Source of the DNA: UBA11740 sp035635855 | Lineage (GTDB): Bacteria > Acidobacteriota > Blastocatellia > Pyrinomonadales > Pyrinomonadaceae | Length of the DNA stretch: 64,000 nt | Assembly: GCA_035635855.1 (NCBI GenBank) | Contig: DASQAF010000006.1 | Location: forward strand, 245,086 to 309,085 | Direction: 5' to 3' | In this document: one piece after another, positions 32,847 through 41,840 of the stretch | Position numbering within the stretch: position 1 is the first letter of the stretch | Layout: each line of letters opens with the position of its first letter | The notes under the pieces: model-generated | What the model was told of the DNA's origin: nothing | What the model saw: only the letters and a program-made list of their open reading frames with translations | The model's database searches: none | Position numbers and translations under genes: made by a program

Positions 32847-34603
32847 TTGTGTTCCTCTCTCGCGGCTCTCGTGGCTTGGCCGACTTTCCTGCCTTCGATC
32901 TGTTGAACGTCAATATCTACACCGCGCGATGCCATATTGGTCGCCGTGTAAACTGCAGTTACGCTCAGCTCTTTTCTGCTCGTGATCTCCAGGAACCCAA
33001 TGGTCAAAGGAATCGCCGATGAGGGTGCATCCCCGAACAGCATCTCGGCTATCCGGCAACAATCGTCCATCGTGGCCGAATGAGGGGGCAGGATGAGCTT
33101 GTCAACCGCCCTTGTGCGCGCCACACCTGGCTCACGTCCGCTTGCTGCCCCGGCGAACACCACGGGCACGAACTTCTTCTCAAGCTCAACTTCCGCATCC
33201 TGGTAGTTGTGGATGTTGATCTCGGTCGCATACTTGCCTGGTTGAACCGGCCCGCATTCGCAATCGCCCTCCCCCTGCACGCCGCAGATGAATTTCACGG
33301 AATACACAAACCCTCCGCAGGGCGGTACCGTGATCTGTACCTTCTTGCTGGCTACGACCTTGCCATCCGCTACCACGTCGAGTGTTCCGGAAATGACCTG
33401 CGGCTCCGGCTTACAAGGGATTCCGGTGAACTTCACGTCGAACTTCAGGATGTGTTCTTTGTCCGCCGCCAGCGGCCCATAACCTCCGGCCGGTGTAATC
33501 GAAGTCACAAACGGAGCGATGGAGGCCGAAGGAACCAGATTTACGTTATTGATCACGGCCACAGCGCCGGTCACCAGATTTATGATCGTATTGACGATGT
33601 TGGCCGCATTGATGCCGGTGACAAAAGCCCCACCTGTAGCGCCGGCGATTCGTGTCCCTTGCCCAGGCAGACCGCCCGGAGGGCCGCACAGCGGCACATA
33701 ATCCGGCGCCCCGGTCTTAGGATCACCATCCAAGCCCGGATTTGCCGTCGAGATTGCCAGGACCGTGATGCCCTCGGCCACAAGCTTGGCCGTGGCGCTG
33801 CCCTCGGTGATGGGCGGCGCGCCCGAGACAGCCGTGCAGATTGGGTCGTGGCCCGGTGCATCACCAAACCAAACAATGATGCGCTTGCTTCCGGGGCGCC
33901 ACCCGATCGCTCCTCCAGGAGGAACTGCCAGACTATCCAGCGCAAATAGATCGCCTTCCGGAAGATCATTGCCGCCGCTCGCCGACCAGGTATTGATGGC
34001 AGCGGTAACGCTCGGGACTACGTTTGTTGGGCTCAGCTGGTGTTGGAAGCAATACGGATCGCCCGAGGCGAAATCCTTGTAATTGCCCACCCCAAACACC
34101 ATGTCCACGCCCAACCCACTTAGGGCCGTGAGAATGTTGTTCGCTCCACCCTTTACGGCATTCAGGATGCTGGTCATCGATCCGGTAGTGTCGGCGAGAA
34201 AATAAACATCCGCCTTTGCCGGCCCGGCATTCTTCGGAAAGGTCACCGTGATTGTTTCATCAATTGTCTCCCCGGGGTTCAGCGTAAGAATGTTTGACTC
34301 GGGCTGAATGGTGATAGGAGCCGGGGCGGCTCCGGGCCCACCTACAGATCCCGTGCTTAGGACTGTCCGTTCAAACAGCGACTCTAACTTGTCTTTCACT
34401 TTCAGCGGCTCACCGCTGTCGTTGACGATTACCGTGTGCGCAGGTTCGTTTCCCTTTGCCGCGGCGACCACTCGGAAGAGATAAATCGGCTTTCCGGATT
34501 TCGGATCGAGGGCCTCGTCGCGATGTACTACCAGGGGTTCTTTAAGTTTGTAGGTTTTGGCTGCCTGAGCGGCGGCCTCTTCGGCTAGAGACTTTTTCGG
34601 CAT
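32843..34603 (-). CDS. VWA protein with the shared cysteine-rich C-terminal domain
   Basis: 586 residues from the ATG at 34603, chosen for the AAGGAG box seven bases before it; upstream in-frame codons lack such a site. N-terminus (KKSLAEEAAAQAAKTYKLKE) has no signal peptide. Residues about 90-115 are linker; an integrin-beta-like VWA follows with DVYFLADTTGSMTS (MIDAS DxTxS type), FGVGNYKDFASG and RIIVWFGDAPGHDP. Then a beta-sandwich, and the common C-terminal domain YSVKFICGVQGEGDCECG, YATEINIHNYQD, ATMDDCCRIAEMLFG. It lacks a protease. First gene of the operon; it could be the sensor or scaffold partner of the two trypsin-VWA proteins. Confidence 0.8.
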   Translation of the reverse strand: MPKKSLAEEAAAQAAKTYKLKEPLVVHRDEALDPKSGKPIYLFRVVAAAKGNEPAHTVIVNDSGEPLKVKDKLESLFERTVLSTGSVGGPGAAPAPITIQPESNILTLNPGETIDETITVTFPKNAGPAKADVYFLADTTGSMTSILNAVKGGANNILTALSGLGVDMVFGVGNYKDFASGDPYCFQHQLSPTNVVPSVTAAINTWSASGGNDLPEGDLFALDSLAVPPGGAIGWRPGSKRIIVWFGDAPGHDPICTAVSGAPPITEGSATAKLVAEGITVLAISTANPGLDGDPKTGAPDYVPLCGPPGGLPGQGTRIAGATGGAFVTGINAANIVNTIINLVTGAVAVINNVNLVPSASIAPFVTSITPAGGYGPLAADKEHILKFDVKFTGIPCKPEPQVISGTLDVVADGKVVASKKVQITVPPCGGFVYSVKFICGVQGEGDCECGPVQPGKYATEINIHNYQDAEVELEKKFVPVVFAGAASGREPGVARTRAVDKLILPPHSATMDDCCRIAEMLFGDAPSSAIPLTIGFLEITSRKELSVTAVYTATNMASRGVDIDVQQIEGRKVGQATRAAREEHK

Positions 34604-34916
34604 GACAACTCCTTTGGCGGCGGAAACCTCAATCGCTGGGCCTGGGGCTGGCAATAATCCTGTGAATGCGACTAGCGCCACAGGGCTGGCGAGGAAATCT
34701 TTGAACGCGTGTCTATAGTTATATGCGTCGGAGCTTCGAAGTATTTCGAGGAGAGGATCGTGGGTTCTAGTTCCACGATGTTGCGCGCGTTGGAGTGTTT
34801 GCCGCCGCAGGACTGCGGCAACATTCGAATCTGCGAGGAGCTTTTTGGAGAAGTTCGATTCTGTTAATGGACGGGAAGTGCGGGAACCACGCGGTTCCGC
34901 GCAATGTTCAAAGTAT
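34604..34916. other. Leader of VWA operon with CCGCAG-GA-CTGCGG palindrome
   Basis: No gene. The palindrome CCGCAG/CTGCGG at 34805-34818 with flanks CGCCGCAGGACTGCGGCAAC recurs at 44656-44669 with one change. Promoter for the VWA operon presumably lies here but was not recognised. Confidence 0.5.
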
Positions 34917-35070
34917 TGGCGTCCCGTACGGGAGTCGAACCCGTGTCGCCGCCGTGAAAGAGAAGAGAATCACTGTAATTCAAAGGAACTTCGCGGCATG
35001 GATAGCACTCTACCGCACTTTACAGACTCACGGGCACTGTTATTGGACTCTTAATGGACTCTCGCGTGCC
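34917..35070 (-). repeat. Direct repeat copy 2 containing tRNA-Glu 3' half
   Basis: On the minus strand the end reads GGCGGCGACACGGGTTCGAC, TCCCGTACGGGACGCCA: the 3' side of the anticodon stem, a T-arm and an acceptor strand with G discriminator and CCA, as in tRNA-Glu. The sequence 5' of the anticodon loop (CTTTCAC) is not tRNA, so only about 43 bases of the tRNA are present. Similarity to copy 3 extends into the next 170 bases (AGTATTTAC, CACGTAAG, CATCTT motifs). This is the form of an attachment site left by a tRNA-targeting integrase. Confidence 0.75.
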
Positions 35071-35508
35071 GTCGGATTTCTCAATTTGTTGACAACGAAT
35101 TTTAAGCCCGATTCCTTGGTGCTTACCTGATGGTACTCCGCATGACCAAGCAGTATTTACCGATTCTTTCATCCGTCAAAGCAAGTTACGTCAGACTTGG
35201 TTCGAGCACGTAAGTCCCTCATCTTCCCCTCATCTTTTCAAGTCATCTTTCATGAAGCATTGACTCGATATGGCTCGCCTGCGAATACGCCCGCTCCGGT
35301 GAAAATCTCCACAAGGGTATCCGGATTCTTCGAATCAATGAAAACGGCCTTTGCCTAGGGCTTCCGTCGGGACCGTGTTCGGAGGGGAGTCGAAGAAAGC
35401 TCAAAGTCGGTTGCACTCTTCGTGGGATGTCAAATGTAGGCCGGTGTCATTGCCGAGACCGCATCATTTCTCTCTCCACGAGCTTTTCATCGGCCGCAGG
35501 TCCCGCTT
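35071..35508. other. Non-coding stretch, possible integrase remnant
   Basis: No intact gene. The left part (to about 35240) keeps short blocks in common with 45090-45270, ending CCCTCATCTTCCCCTCATCT. Such paired motifs could be the last codons of an old integrase, but the reading frame is lost. From 35240 to 35508 nothing is recognised. Confidence 0.4.
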
Positions 35509-36006
35509 TCACCAAAGAAGTCTCGAAGGATGTCTCTTTGCCAGCAATGCATCGACTCCAAATGTCCTTCCGGCGCTGCCAATAACCAGCGCGAGAGCGA
35601 CAGCCATCGGCACAAGCAGCTCCCAAATCCACGCGGTTCCCCATTCAGAAACCCACAAAGTCGTGAGAAAAAGAAAGGCCGCCAAAGCTACGGGCCGAGT
35701 CAGCAATCCAATCAGCAAGAGAATCCCAAATGAAATCTCAGCTGCGCCCTGCATCGGTCCGGCGACGTTTGCGTGAGCCGCCATGAATGACTGTACTGAC
35801 TTTAGCAACTGAGGCGCATGGCCCTTTTCAATGTAGTAGTTAATCAACCCGGCGTAACCCGACGCGCTATAGAGCCCTTTATTCAAATTCTCAAAAAACA
35901 CGCTGACAAAGAGCGCGCCTAAAACTATTCGCAGCATCGACAGTGCGACTCGCGCCCTGGCTTGTCCTTCAGCATTACCGCGAAAACTCTTATCAGCGTT
36001 GCTCAT
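35509..36006 (-). CDS. DoxX-family membrane protein
   Basis: 165 residues from the ATG at 36006; the frame is open to a TTG at 36054, which is less likely. Four transmembrane helices typical of DoxX: LSMLRIVLGALFVSVFFENL, FMAAHANVAGPMQGAAEISF with GILLLIGLLTRPVAL, AAFLFLTTLWV and LLVPMAVALALVIGSAG. The conserved first-helix R/E and the GLLTRP turn are present. DoxX proteins are small membrane subunits linked to quinone or thiosulfate oxidation and redox stress in other bacteria; the specific role here is unknown. Isolated gene. Confidence 0.87.
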   Translation of the reverse strand: MSNADKSFRGNAEGQARARVALSMLRIVLGALFVSVFFENLNKGLYSASGYAGLINYYIEKGHAPQLLKSVQSFMAAHANVAGPMQGAAEISFGILLLIGLLTRPVALAAFLFLTTLWVSEWGTAWIWELLVPMAVALALVIGSAGRTFGVDALLAKRHPSRLLW

Positions 36007-36188
36007 TTCTGTTTTTCCCCGACTGATTTCTTTTGAGCTACTCCGGTGCGCCAATGAACGCCTGGAGACTGATTACACAAGCGCTCCGAAATAAGTGATA
36101 ATCCAACTACAAGAGTGGCACGCATTATTGTTCAGGCGGCGTAAATCAGCAAGCAGTTTCTACGTTTCATTTAGCAGAGGAGGATTCC

Positions 36189-36944
36189 ATGAAAAAGTTG
36201 GGCCGTTCAAAGACAATCCGTTTCCTAATTTTTGGGGTGCTGCTCTTTGCTGCAAACTCCTGCTCGCAGAAACGCTCGTCCGTCCCCGAACAGGCTGCCA
36301 AGACCAATGCCGAACAGATTGCCAAGACCTATGGCCTTGATTCGTTCGGGCAAATTGAAGCGATCCGTTATACGTGGAACGCGCAGTTCCCCGGAGTAAA
36401 TATCTCCCGTTCGTGGGAGTGGGAGCCCAAGACCAACAAAGTCTCCTACGAGGGAAAGGACAAAGACGGTAAGCCGGTCAAGGCTACCTACCTGCGCTCC
36501 CAGCTCAGCAGCCAACCAGACGCCGTAAAAAACGAAGTCGACCCGGCCTTCACTAACGATAACTATTGGCTGCTGTTCCCATTACATGCTTACTGGGACA
36601 CCAGCGCCACGGTCACCGATCAAGGCATGCAACAATTGCCGGTGGGCAACGGCTCGGCCGAGCTGATAGTGGTGAAGTATCCCTCCGAAGGCGGTTACAC
36701 GCCCGGCGATACCTGGGATCTCTACGTCGGCAAAGACAATCGCGTCGAGCAATTCGTCTATCACCGCGGCGGGCCCAAGAAGCCGAGCGCCGTCATCGCA
36801 ACGTGGGAGGGTTACAAGAAAGCTGGCCCTCTCCTTATCTCTACGGACCACCACGGTACAGCGGACGGAAACCCCTTGCGGATTTTCATTTCGGATGTGT
36901 CCGTTAAATTGACGGGATCAGAAAACTGGATAAACGCACAATGA
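36189..36944 (+). CDS. Putative lipoprotein of unknown function
   Basis: 251 residues; AGGAGG before the ATG. N-terminal signal with lipobox-like FAANSC (Cys about 25), so probably an outer- or inner-membrane lipoprotein. The mature part is beta-rich (YTWNAQFPGVNISRSWEWEP, VSYEGKDKDGKPVKATYLRS, WDLYVGKDNRVEQFVYHRGG) and resembles a LolA/LppX-like half-barrel in look, but no family is certain. It stands between the DoxX gene (divergent) and a radical SAM gene 119 bp downstream. Confidence 0.75.
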   Translation: MKKLGRSKTIRFLIFGVLLFAANSCSQKRSSVPEQAAKTNAEQIAKTYGLDSFGQIEAIRYTWNAQFPGVNISRSWEWEPKTNKVSYEGKDKDGKPVKATYLRSQLSSQPDAVKNEVDPAFTNDNYWLLFPLHAYWDTSATVTDQGMQQLPVGNGSAELIVVKYPSEGGYTPGDTWDLYVGKDNRVEQFVYHRGGPKKPSAVIATWEGYKKAGPLLISTDHHGTADGNPLRIFISDVSVKLTGSENWINAQ

Positions 36945-37063
36945 ACATAGGAAAGCTTCGTTCGCACGATTGATTTTCGCGTTTCACGAATCGGTCGTTT
37001 GCCGTGCGCGATGCAGTACCCGCCAGAACTGGCCGCCCGGATCTATAGCATGCACACAATCCG

Positions 37064-38110
37064 ATGAGGATGGCTACACCAGCAAAAGAGGCAAAAGAAG
37101 AGACGCGACAATTCGCGCTCGGCCTGGCGTTAACGAACGAGTGCAATCTGGGTTGCGCGTTCTGTTATCGCGATCCCGATCGAGTGGATCGACTGACGCT
37201 GGACCAGGTGCGCGCCGTCATGGAATGTTTGCCGATACGCTCCGTCAATTTGGGCACGGGCGAGAATGGAATGCATCCGGACTTTCAACGCATTCTCACT
37301 TTCTTAAAGACACAGCCGGTCAAGCTCACGATCACGTCCAACGGTCATAGCATCGAAATCCTGAACGATGCCGATGTGCGCGCGTTTCACGACGTTGAGT
37401 TCTCCCTCGACTATCCAACCGAAGCTGAGCAGGACGCGCAGCGCGGCGTGGGAAATTGGAAGTTGATCCACGAACAGGCCGCGCGCTGCCGTCGGCTCGG
37501 TGTTCCCGTGACGATCACAGCCGTGATGATGAAAGCTAATTACTCGCGGCTGGCCGATGTTGCGCGCGTGGCTAAGAAGTTTGGGTCGCCGTTGCGAGTG
37601 AATGTTTATCAATCTGTGCGAACGGATGCTTTCGCTCTCACTTACGAAGAATACTGGGAAGGCTTCCGCCGACTGTTTGCAGAGACTGATGTGATCATGA
37701 TTGGAGAACCGCTGGTACGCGCGTTCGCCGGATTGCCGCCGCTGACGGGCGGTTGCGGAGTCGGAACCGTGCGCGTCACTCCGCGCGCCACGACCCAAGC
37801 ATGCGTTTACTGGAGCAGCGACGGCGAACCGCTGTCAAGGTTGTTGGAGGCCGGTGAAGAAATTGTCAATACTCCAGTTTTTGTTGCCGCGCGCATGCTG
37901 CCGCCAGCCTGCGAGCCCTGTGAGTTTCGCGAGACATGTCATGGCGGCTGTGCGGGACGCCGCCAATTGCAGGGCGCACTGGACGAACCCGATTCGTATT
38001 GTCCAATCATTCGTGGCGAGCGCCCTCAACTCGATATCAGAATGGCGGCTACGCGCGATCTGCCCAAGGTCGGCAGCGCTTGTACGACGGTTGTAATTGC
38101 ACGGGATTGA
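37064..38110 (+). CDS. Radical SAM enzyme with SPASM-like C-terminal domain
   Basis: 348 residues. Radical SAM CX3CX2C motif CNLGCAFC at about 27-34 in LALTNECNLGCAFCYRD. The barrel follows, with VNLGTGENGMHPDFQ and LTITSNGHS. The C-terminal region has GGCGVGTVRVTPRATTQAC and CEPCEFRETCHGGCAGRR, the cysteine pattern of a SPASM or twitch domain with extra Fe-S clusters. Relatives modify peptides or cofactors (MoaA/PqqE/anSME group). No obvious precursor peptide gene is adjacent. Substrate unknown. Confidence 0.85.
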   Translation: MRMATPAKEAKEETRQFALGLALTNECNLGCAFCYRDPDRVDRLTLDQVRAVMECLPIRSVNLGTGENGMHPDFQRILTFLKTQPVKLTITSNGHSIEILNDADVRAFHDVEFSLDYPTEAEQDAQRGVGNWKLIHEQAARCRRLGVPVTITAVMMKANYSRLADVARVAKKFGSPLRVNVYQSVRTDAFALTYEEYWEGFRRLFAETDVIMIGEPLVRAFAGLPPLTGGCGVGTVRVTPRATTQACVYWSSDGEPLSRLLEAGEEIVNTPVFVAARMLPPACEPCEFRETCHGGCAGRRQLQGALDEPDSYCPIIRGERPQLDIRMAATRDLPKVGSACTTVVIARD

Positions 38111-38182
38111 AGTTTTGTTCTCCTCATCTCTTGTGGTTCTCTGTGTCCTCTTGTGATAAACATCTTATGCGGTAACAAATCC

Positions 38183-38935
38183 ATGCGCCGTTTCACTCAC
38201 AATTCTCTGTTTCGGAATCTGTTCCTTTTCTGCTTGATGTTTGCGCTGCTTGGCTGCGCGACAAGTCAATTCTTCCGACGCGCTAGGAACGTCGCCGCAT
38301 CTCCTTCCCCAACCACTACAGTTGAGACTCCGCAAGATCAATCAAATGCGATCAATCGTCCCACGAGCAAGGCATACACGGGCGAGCTTTCGATCTTTGA
38401 AGATCCAAAGCGTGACGAGAAACTTCAGCCCGGCCGGATTATGGACATTCTTGGGATTAAGCAAGGTTCGAATGTTGCTGACATAGGCGCGGGGTCTGGC
38501 TGGTTCACTGTTCGCGCAGCGCGGCGGGTGGGAAACGGCATCGTTTACGCGGTGGACATCAATCGAAATTATCTTGACTACGTTGAGAACCGGTCTAAAC
38601 GAGCCGGCCTGGCGAACATTCGCGTCATTCTCGGCAAGGAAGACGATCCACTGCTGCCGGCGAAAAGCGTGGATGCGGTTCTGCTATTGAAAACCTACCA
38701 CGAGGTTGTGCAACCGATCCGCCTGCTGAAACGAACTCGCGAGGCCATGCGGGCTGGGGCTTTGCTTGGCATTATCGATCGCAATGGCAAGGGCGACGAT
38801 CACGGACTCGACAAAGAGGTGGTTATCAAAGAGGCCGGGCGCGCCGGTTTTGCGCTCGTCAATCAATACGATTTCGTTAAGCCGGATAACCTCGATTATT
38901 TTCTGGTGTTTCGAACTTCGGATTCTGGCCCATAG
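38183..38935 (+). CDS. Lipoprotein with SAM-methyltransferase fold
   Basis: 250 residues from the ATG at 38183 (MRRFTHNSLFRNLFLFCLMF); an upstream ATG at 38153 is possible but would lengthen the signal. Lipobox FALLGC puts the protein outside the cytoplasm. The mature part has the class I methyltransferase motif VADIGAGSGWFTVRAARRVG, YAVDIN, and DAVLLLKTYHEV. SAM is not normally present outside the cytosol, so this is either a cytosolic enzyme with a misleading N-terminus or an exported protein that has another use for the fold. Related exported proteins occur in several environmental phyla. It converges with the GT2 gene, 3 bp apart. Confidence 0.8.
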   Translation: MRRFTHNSLFRNLFLFCLMFALLGCATSQFFRRARNVAASPSPTTTVETPQDQSNAINRPTSKAYTGELSIFEDPKRDEKLQPGRIMDILGIKQGSNVADIGAGSGWFTVRAARRVGNGIVYAVDINRNYLDYVENRSKRAGLANIRVILGKEDDPLLPAKSVDAVLLLKTYHEVVQPIRLLKRTREAMRAGALLGIIDRNGKGDDHGLDKEVVIKEAGRAGFALVNQYDFVKPDNLDYFLVFRTSDSGP

Positions 38936-38938
38936 AGT

Positions 38939-39634
38939 CTAGCGAGGTTCCATAGCAATCTTCGCCAGCGTTAACAGAATGCGTGTGGCCGCCAAAACTG
39001 ACCCGCGGACTGTGCCGGCGATTTTTGATTGGCCACCGGCGCGTCGTCGATAGTCGACGGGGACTTCGAGTGTTCGCAGTCCGGCGCGTGCCGCGCGCAT
39101 CTGCATTTCTAAAGGCCAGCCGTAAGTCTCTTCGCGCATTTTGAGCCGCTGCAGAGCATCACGATGAATGGCGCGGAAGGGGCCCATATCGGTCGAGCGC
39201 ACGCCGTAGAGCAAGCGCAGAAAGAAGCCCACCATGTAACCGGCAAACACCTGATGCCAGTTCATACTTCCTGGCTCGCGCCGGCCGCGCGTACGCGACG
39301 AAATCACGAAATCATGCGTCCCTTCGATTATCGGCTCGACGAGCCGATTCATCATCTCCGGATAGTCACTGCCGTCACCGTCGAGGAACACGACGATTTC
39401 GCACTCAGCAGAGAGCGAGTGCAGCCCCGCGCGAAACGCCCGCCCATATCCGCGCTCCGGCTCCGCGACCACGCAAGCGCCGGTGGCTGCTGCAACCTCA
39501 GCTGTGCGATCGGTGCTGCCGTTATCGACGACGATTACCTCGTCGGCAATTTCGCGCGGAACTGAGGCGACGACGTTCGCAATCGCCTCCTCTTCGTTGA
39601 GCGCGGCGATGATTACTGAGACATAAGGTTTCAC
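38939..39634 (-). CDS. GT2-family glycosyltransferase (polyprenyl-phosphate sugar transferase-like)
   Basis: 231 residues. GT-A fold with VSVIIAALNEEEAIANVV, VIVVDNGSTDRTAEVA and the metal motif FLDGDGSDYPE, followed by SRTRGRREPGSM and a C-terminal segment YRRRAGGQSKIAGTVRGSV. The arrangement is that of dolichyl/undecaprenyl-phosphate mannose or glucose synthases without membrane domain. It probably makes a polyprenyl-phosphate sugar donor at the inner face of the membrane, which would supply the GT-C enzyme encoded just upstream (5 bp gap). Last gene of a four-gene minus-strand operon. Confidence 0.88.
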   Translation of the reverse strand: MKPYVSVIIAALNEEEAIANVVASVPREIADEVIVVDNGSTDRTAEVAAATGACVVAEPERGYGRAFRAGLHSLSAECEIVVFLDGDGSDYPEMMNRLVEPIIEGTHDFVISSRTRGRREPGSMNWHQVFAGYMVGFFLRLLYGVRSTDMGPFRAIHRDALQRLKMREETYGWPLEMQMRAARAGLRTLEVPVDYRRRAGGQSKIAGTVRGSVLAATRILLTLAKIAMEPR

Positions 39635-39639
39635 GTGCT

Positions 39640-41001
39640 TTAGCTGTCATCAGGAGAAGCGGTCACAAGTCGTCGCACTCCAAGTTTTCTTCGAGGCCGC
39701 CAGGTTGTTAATGCCAGGAGCAAGAAGAACGGAATAAAGATCAGCGCTTTTATTTTGAAGTACTGAGTCTCCGTCCAATAAATCCAGGTCAGGTAAAGGA
39801 AGAAGCTGCCCACTGTCAGGTAAAAGACTGGTATTGATGGCACGAAGCATAAAAACGGAATCAACCAGGCGAAGTACCAGGGAAAGTCAGGCGCGAAGAG
39901 AAACATGAAAGCAGTGCCAAGAACAAGGCTTCGTTTCAGATAGCCGCCGTCATCGTCGCTGCGCTTGAAAACAGACCAAAGGGCCAGGCCCAAAAGGACA
40001 GCGCCCGCGAAGGAAAGAAAGAGTGCATTCGGCAACTTGACGCCGAGCAATCTATCTACCAAACCCAAAATGAAAAATTGTTCGCCACTAACAATCCCGC
40101 GTTCCTGAGCATATCCCGGAATGAAACCAAGCACTCCCAGCGGACCCACTCCAAGATAAGGCAAATAGCCGATTACGATCGTCGCGACCAGCGCCGCGGG
40201 CATCTTCCATCCCCACCGTTTGTAGAGCGCGGGAAACAAAACGATAGGAAATAATTTTGTCAGCGTCGCCAGCCCAAGCGCGATTCCTGTAGCTGTTTCC
40301 CAATTACGTCGTCTTGCCAATAGAGCTAGCGCGATGAAAGCAAAGGCCAACGGATCGATATGCCCACTGCCGGCGAATTCCCAGACTGCCAGCGGATGCC
40401 ACGCATAAATCAAAATGCGTTGTCGTGGCATTCCAAACGACGCGAGCAACTCCATCACAAGCCAAACCGTAATCAGTTCGAAGCCGACGATGGTGAGTTT
40501 TATCCAGGTCACTGATTCGCTTATGCGCGTCGTGAGGAAATACGTGGCCTCCGCAACGGGGGGATACATCGTGTGCGCGTAATCGCGGCGATTGATCTTT
40601 GGATAGATTTCCTCATCTCGCAGACTTTGCAGATGCTCGTCGGCGGGAATGTAACGATACGGATTGATGCCTGCTGCTTGAACGCGCCCGTCCCACACAT
40701 ACCTATAAATGTCATCAGAAAGATATGGTGGAGCGAAGACAATACTGAGACGGAAAACGCCGACCAAAACCAGAACAATAATTAGAGTTGAGCGCGCACT
40801 GCGGGCTCGCACAATCAGCCAGGCCGCTATGAGGTAGAGTACAGATTGGATCAGCGCCAGTTTGATGAACCAGACGATATCGGTAACGCCCCGAGAGTGA
40901 AGACCGATCCGATAAAGTATTAGCAGGATGGCGCCAATGACCGCGAGCAGGACATTCGTGACTATCAGCGTTTTACGCTCACGTGACGCTATAATGATCA
41001 T
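39640..41001 (-). CDS. GT-C type polyprenyl-phosphate-dependent glycosyltransferase
   Basis: 453 residues, about twelve membrane segments. After the first segments the conserved loop SDDIYRYVWDGRVQAAGINP and YRYIPADEH appears, with two acidic residues as in GT-C active sites, then MYPPVAEATYF and LIYAWHPLAVWEFAGSGHID. This is the DUF2029/mannosyltransferase (MptA/GT87-like) pattern. It would transfer a sugar from a polyprenyl-phosphate carrier on the outer face of the membrane. Its ATG overlaps the stop of the DUF2064 gene by four bases, and GT2 follows, so donor synthesis and use are co-expressed. Confidence 0.85.
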   Translation of the reverse strand: MIIIASRERKTLIVTNVLLAVIGAILLILYRIGLHSRGVTDIVWFIKLALIQSVLYLIAAWLIVRARSARSTLIIVLVLVGVFRLSIVFAPPYLSDDIYRYVWDGRVQAAGINPYRYIPADEHLQSLRDEEIYPKINRRDYAHTMYPPVAEATYFLTTRISESVTWIKLTIVGFELITVWLVMELLASFGMPRQRILIYAWHPLAVWEFAGSGHIDPLAFAFIALALLARRRNWETATGIALGLATLTKLFPIVLFPALYKRWGWKMPAALVATIVIGYLPYLGVGPLGVLGFIPGYAQERGIVSGEQFFILGLVDRLLGVKLPNALFLSFAGAVLLGLALWSVFKRSDDDGGYLKRSLVLGTAFMFLFAPDFPWYFAWLIPFLCFVPSIPVFYLTVGSFFLYLTWIYWTETQYFKIKALIFIPFFLLLALTTWRPRRKLGVRRLVTASPDDS

Positions 41002-41795
41002 GCTCTCGTCTTGGCTGTGTGTGGATCAGCCATCAATCGCTGATCGTCTTTGGCAATCAGGCCGGCAAGATATTTACGAGTGTGAGGTGCCTCGGAACCT
41101 CCCCGAAACCGCGCCTGACCATTGTGGCCATCTGTCAACAATGAGAGTTCGTCGCAAAGGAGGCGAAGCGTAGCCAAATCATCGACGTCATACCAGGTTG
41201 GCAGAAGCTCTACGGGGAGATTGATGTGTGCGGCACGCTCGATTGTGTGAGCAAGAACGTCCGCTGTGCTCCATGCTATGCGCTCGAATAGTTCGTGGTG
41301 CGGACGTTTAAGACCAATCAGGTAATAACCGCCATCCTCGCTGGGGCCCAGCACGACTCGATCTCCATCCTGCGCTAACAATGAAGTGGCAGTTCTTAGT
41401 ACTTCACCAGGGAGCGTCGGGCTATCTGAATTGATTAGGCAGACGGATTCGAATCCATTGTTTAGGAGGTCTGTAGCAGCATTGATTAATCTCTCGCCCA
41501 GCGTCTCGCCGCGCTGAGCCACTAACTTGAACCTGGGTGGAAGGAGATTATGTAAAAACCCTTCAGCATTTGCCGGAGTGTATAGCACTACACCTTCTGT
41601 TCCATCACTATTCATACCAGACACGTTCGTTGTCATGTCTCGCAAGAAGCACAAGCTTAACGTAGCTGCTTCTTCCGAACTTAGTGGGGGAATGAGTCGG
41701 GTCTTTACCGCGCCGGCGAACGGGACCTTCGCCATCAATGCAAGCGCGCATAACGCATCCTTCGGCGATGAACTGGATAGGGGATCGTGATTCAT
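40998..41795 (-). CDS. DUF2064 / TIGR04282-type glycosyltransferase-like protein
   Basis: 265 residues. The family opening LALMAKVPFAGAVKTRLIPP, followed by the core SVCLINSDSPTLPGEVL and VVLGPSEDGGYYLIGLKRPH, is diagnostic. Members have a GT-A nucleotidyl/glycosyltransferase-like fold and some are named arsenosugar biosynthesis glycosyltransferases. It sits between a permease with ArsP features and membrane glycosyltransferases, so an arsenic or a glycan role are both open. Translationally coupled with the next gene (ATGA at 40998-41001). No radical SAM ArsS gene is adjacent. Confidence 0.85.
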   Translation of the reverse strand: MNHDPLSSSSPKDALCALALMAKVPFAGAVKTRLIPPLSSEEAATLSLCFLRDMTTNVSGMNSDGTEGVVLYTPANAEGFLHNLLPPRFKLVAQRGETLGERLINAATDLLNNGFESVCLINSDSPTLPGEVLRTATSLLAQDGDRVVLGPSEDGGYYLIGLKRPHHELFERIAWSTADVLAHTIERAAHINLPVELLPTWYDVDDLATLRLLCDELSLLTDGHNGQARFRGGSEAPHTRKYLAGLIAKDDQRLMADPHTAKTRA

Positions 41796-41840
41796 TTAGA
41801 ACGAAAGAGTTAATTTCCTGTAGCGTCGAGAAACAACCGT

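Noticed and set aside
34917..34960. Complete tRNA-Glu gene
   Set aside because: Only the 3' half from the anticodon loop is present; the adjoining sequence cannot form D-arm, anticodon 5' strand or acceptor 5' strand.
37064..38110. ArsS arsenosugar radical SAM enzyme
   Set aside because: The CX3CX2C context differs from ArsS and the C-terminus is of SPASM type.
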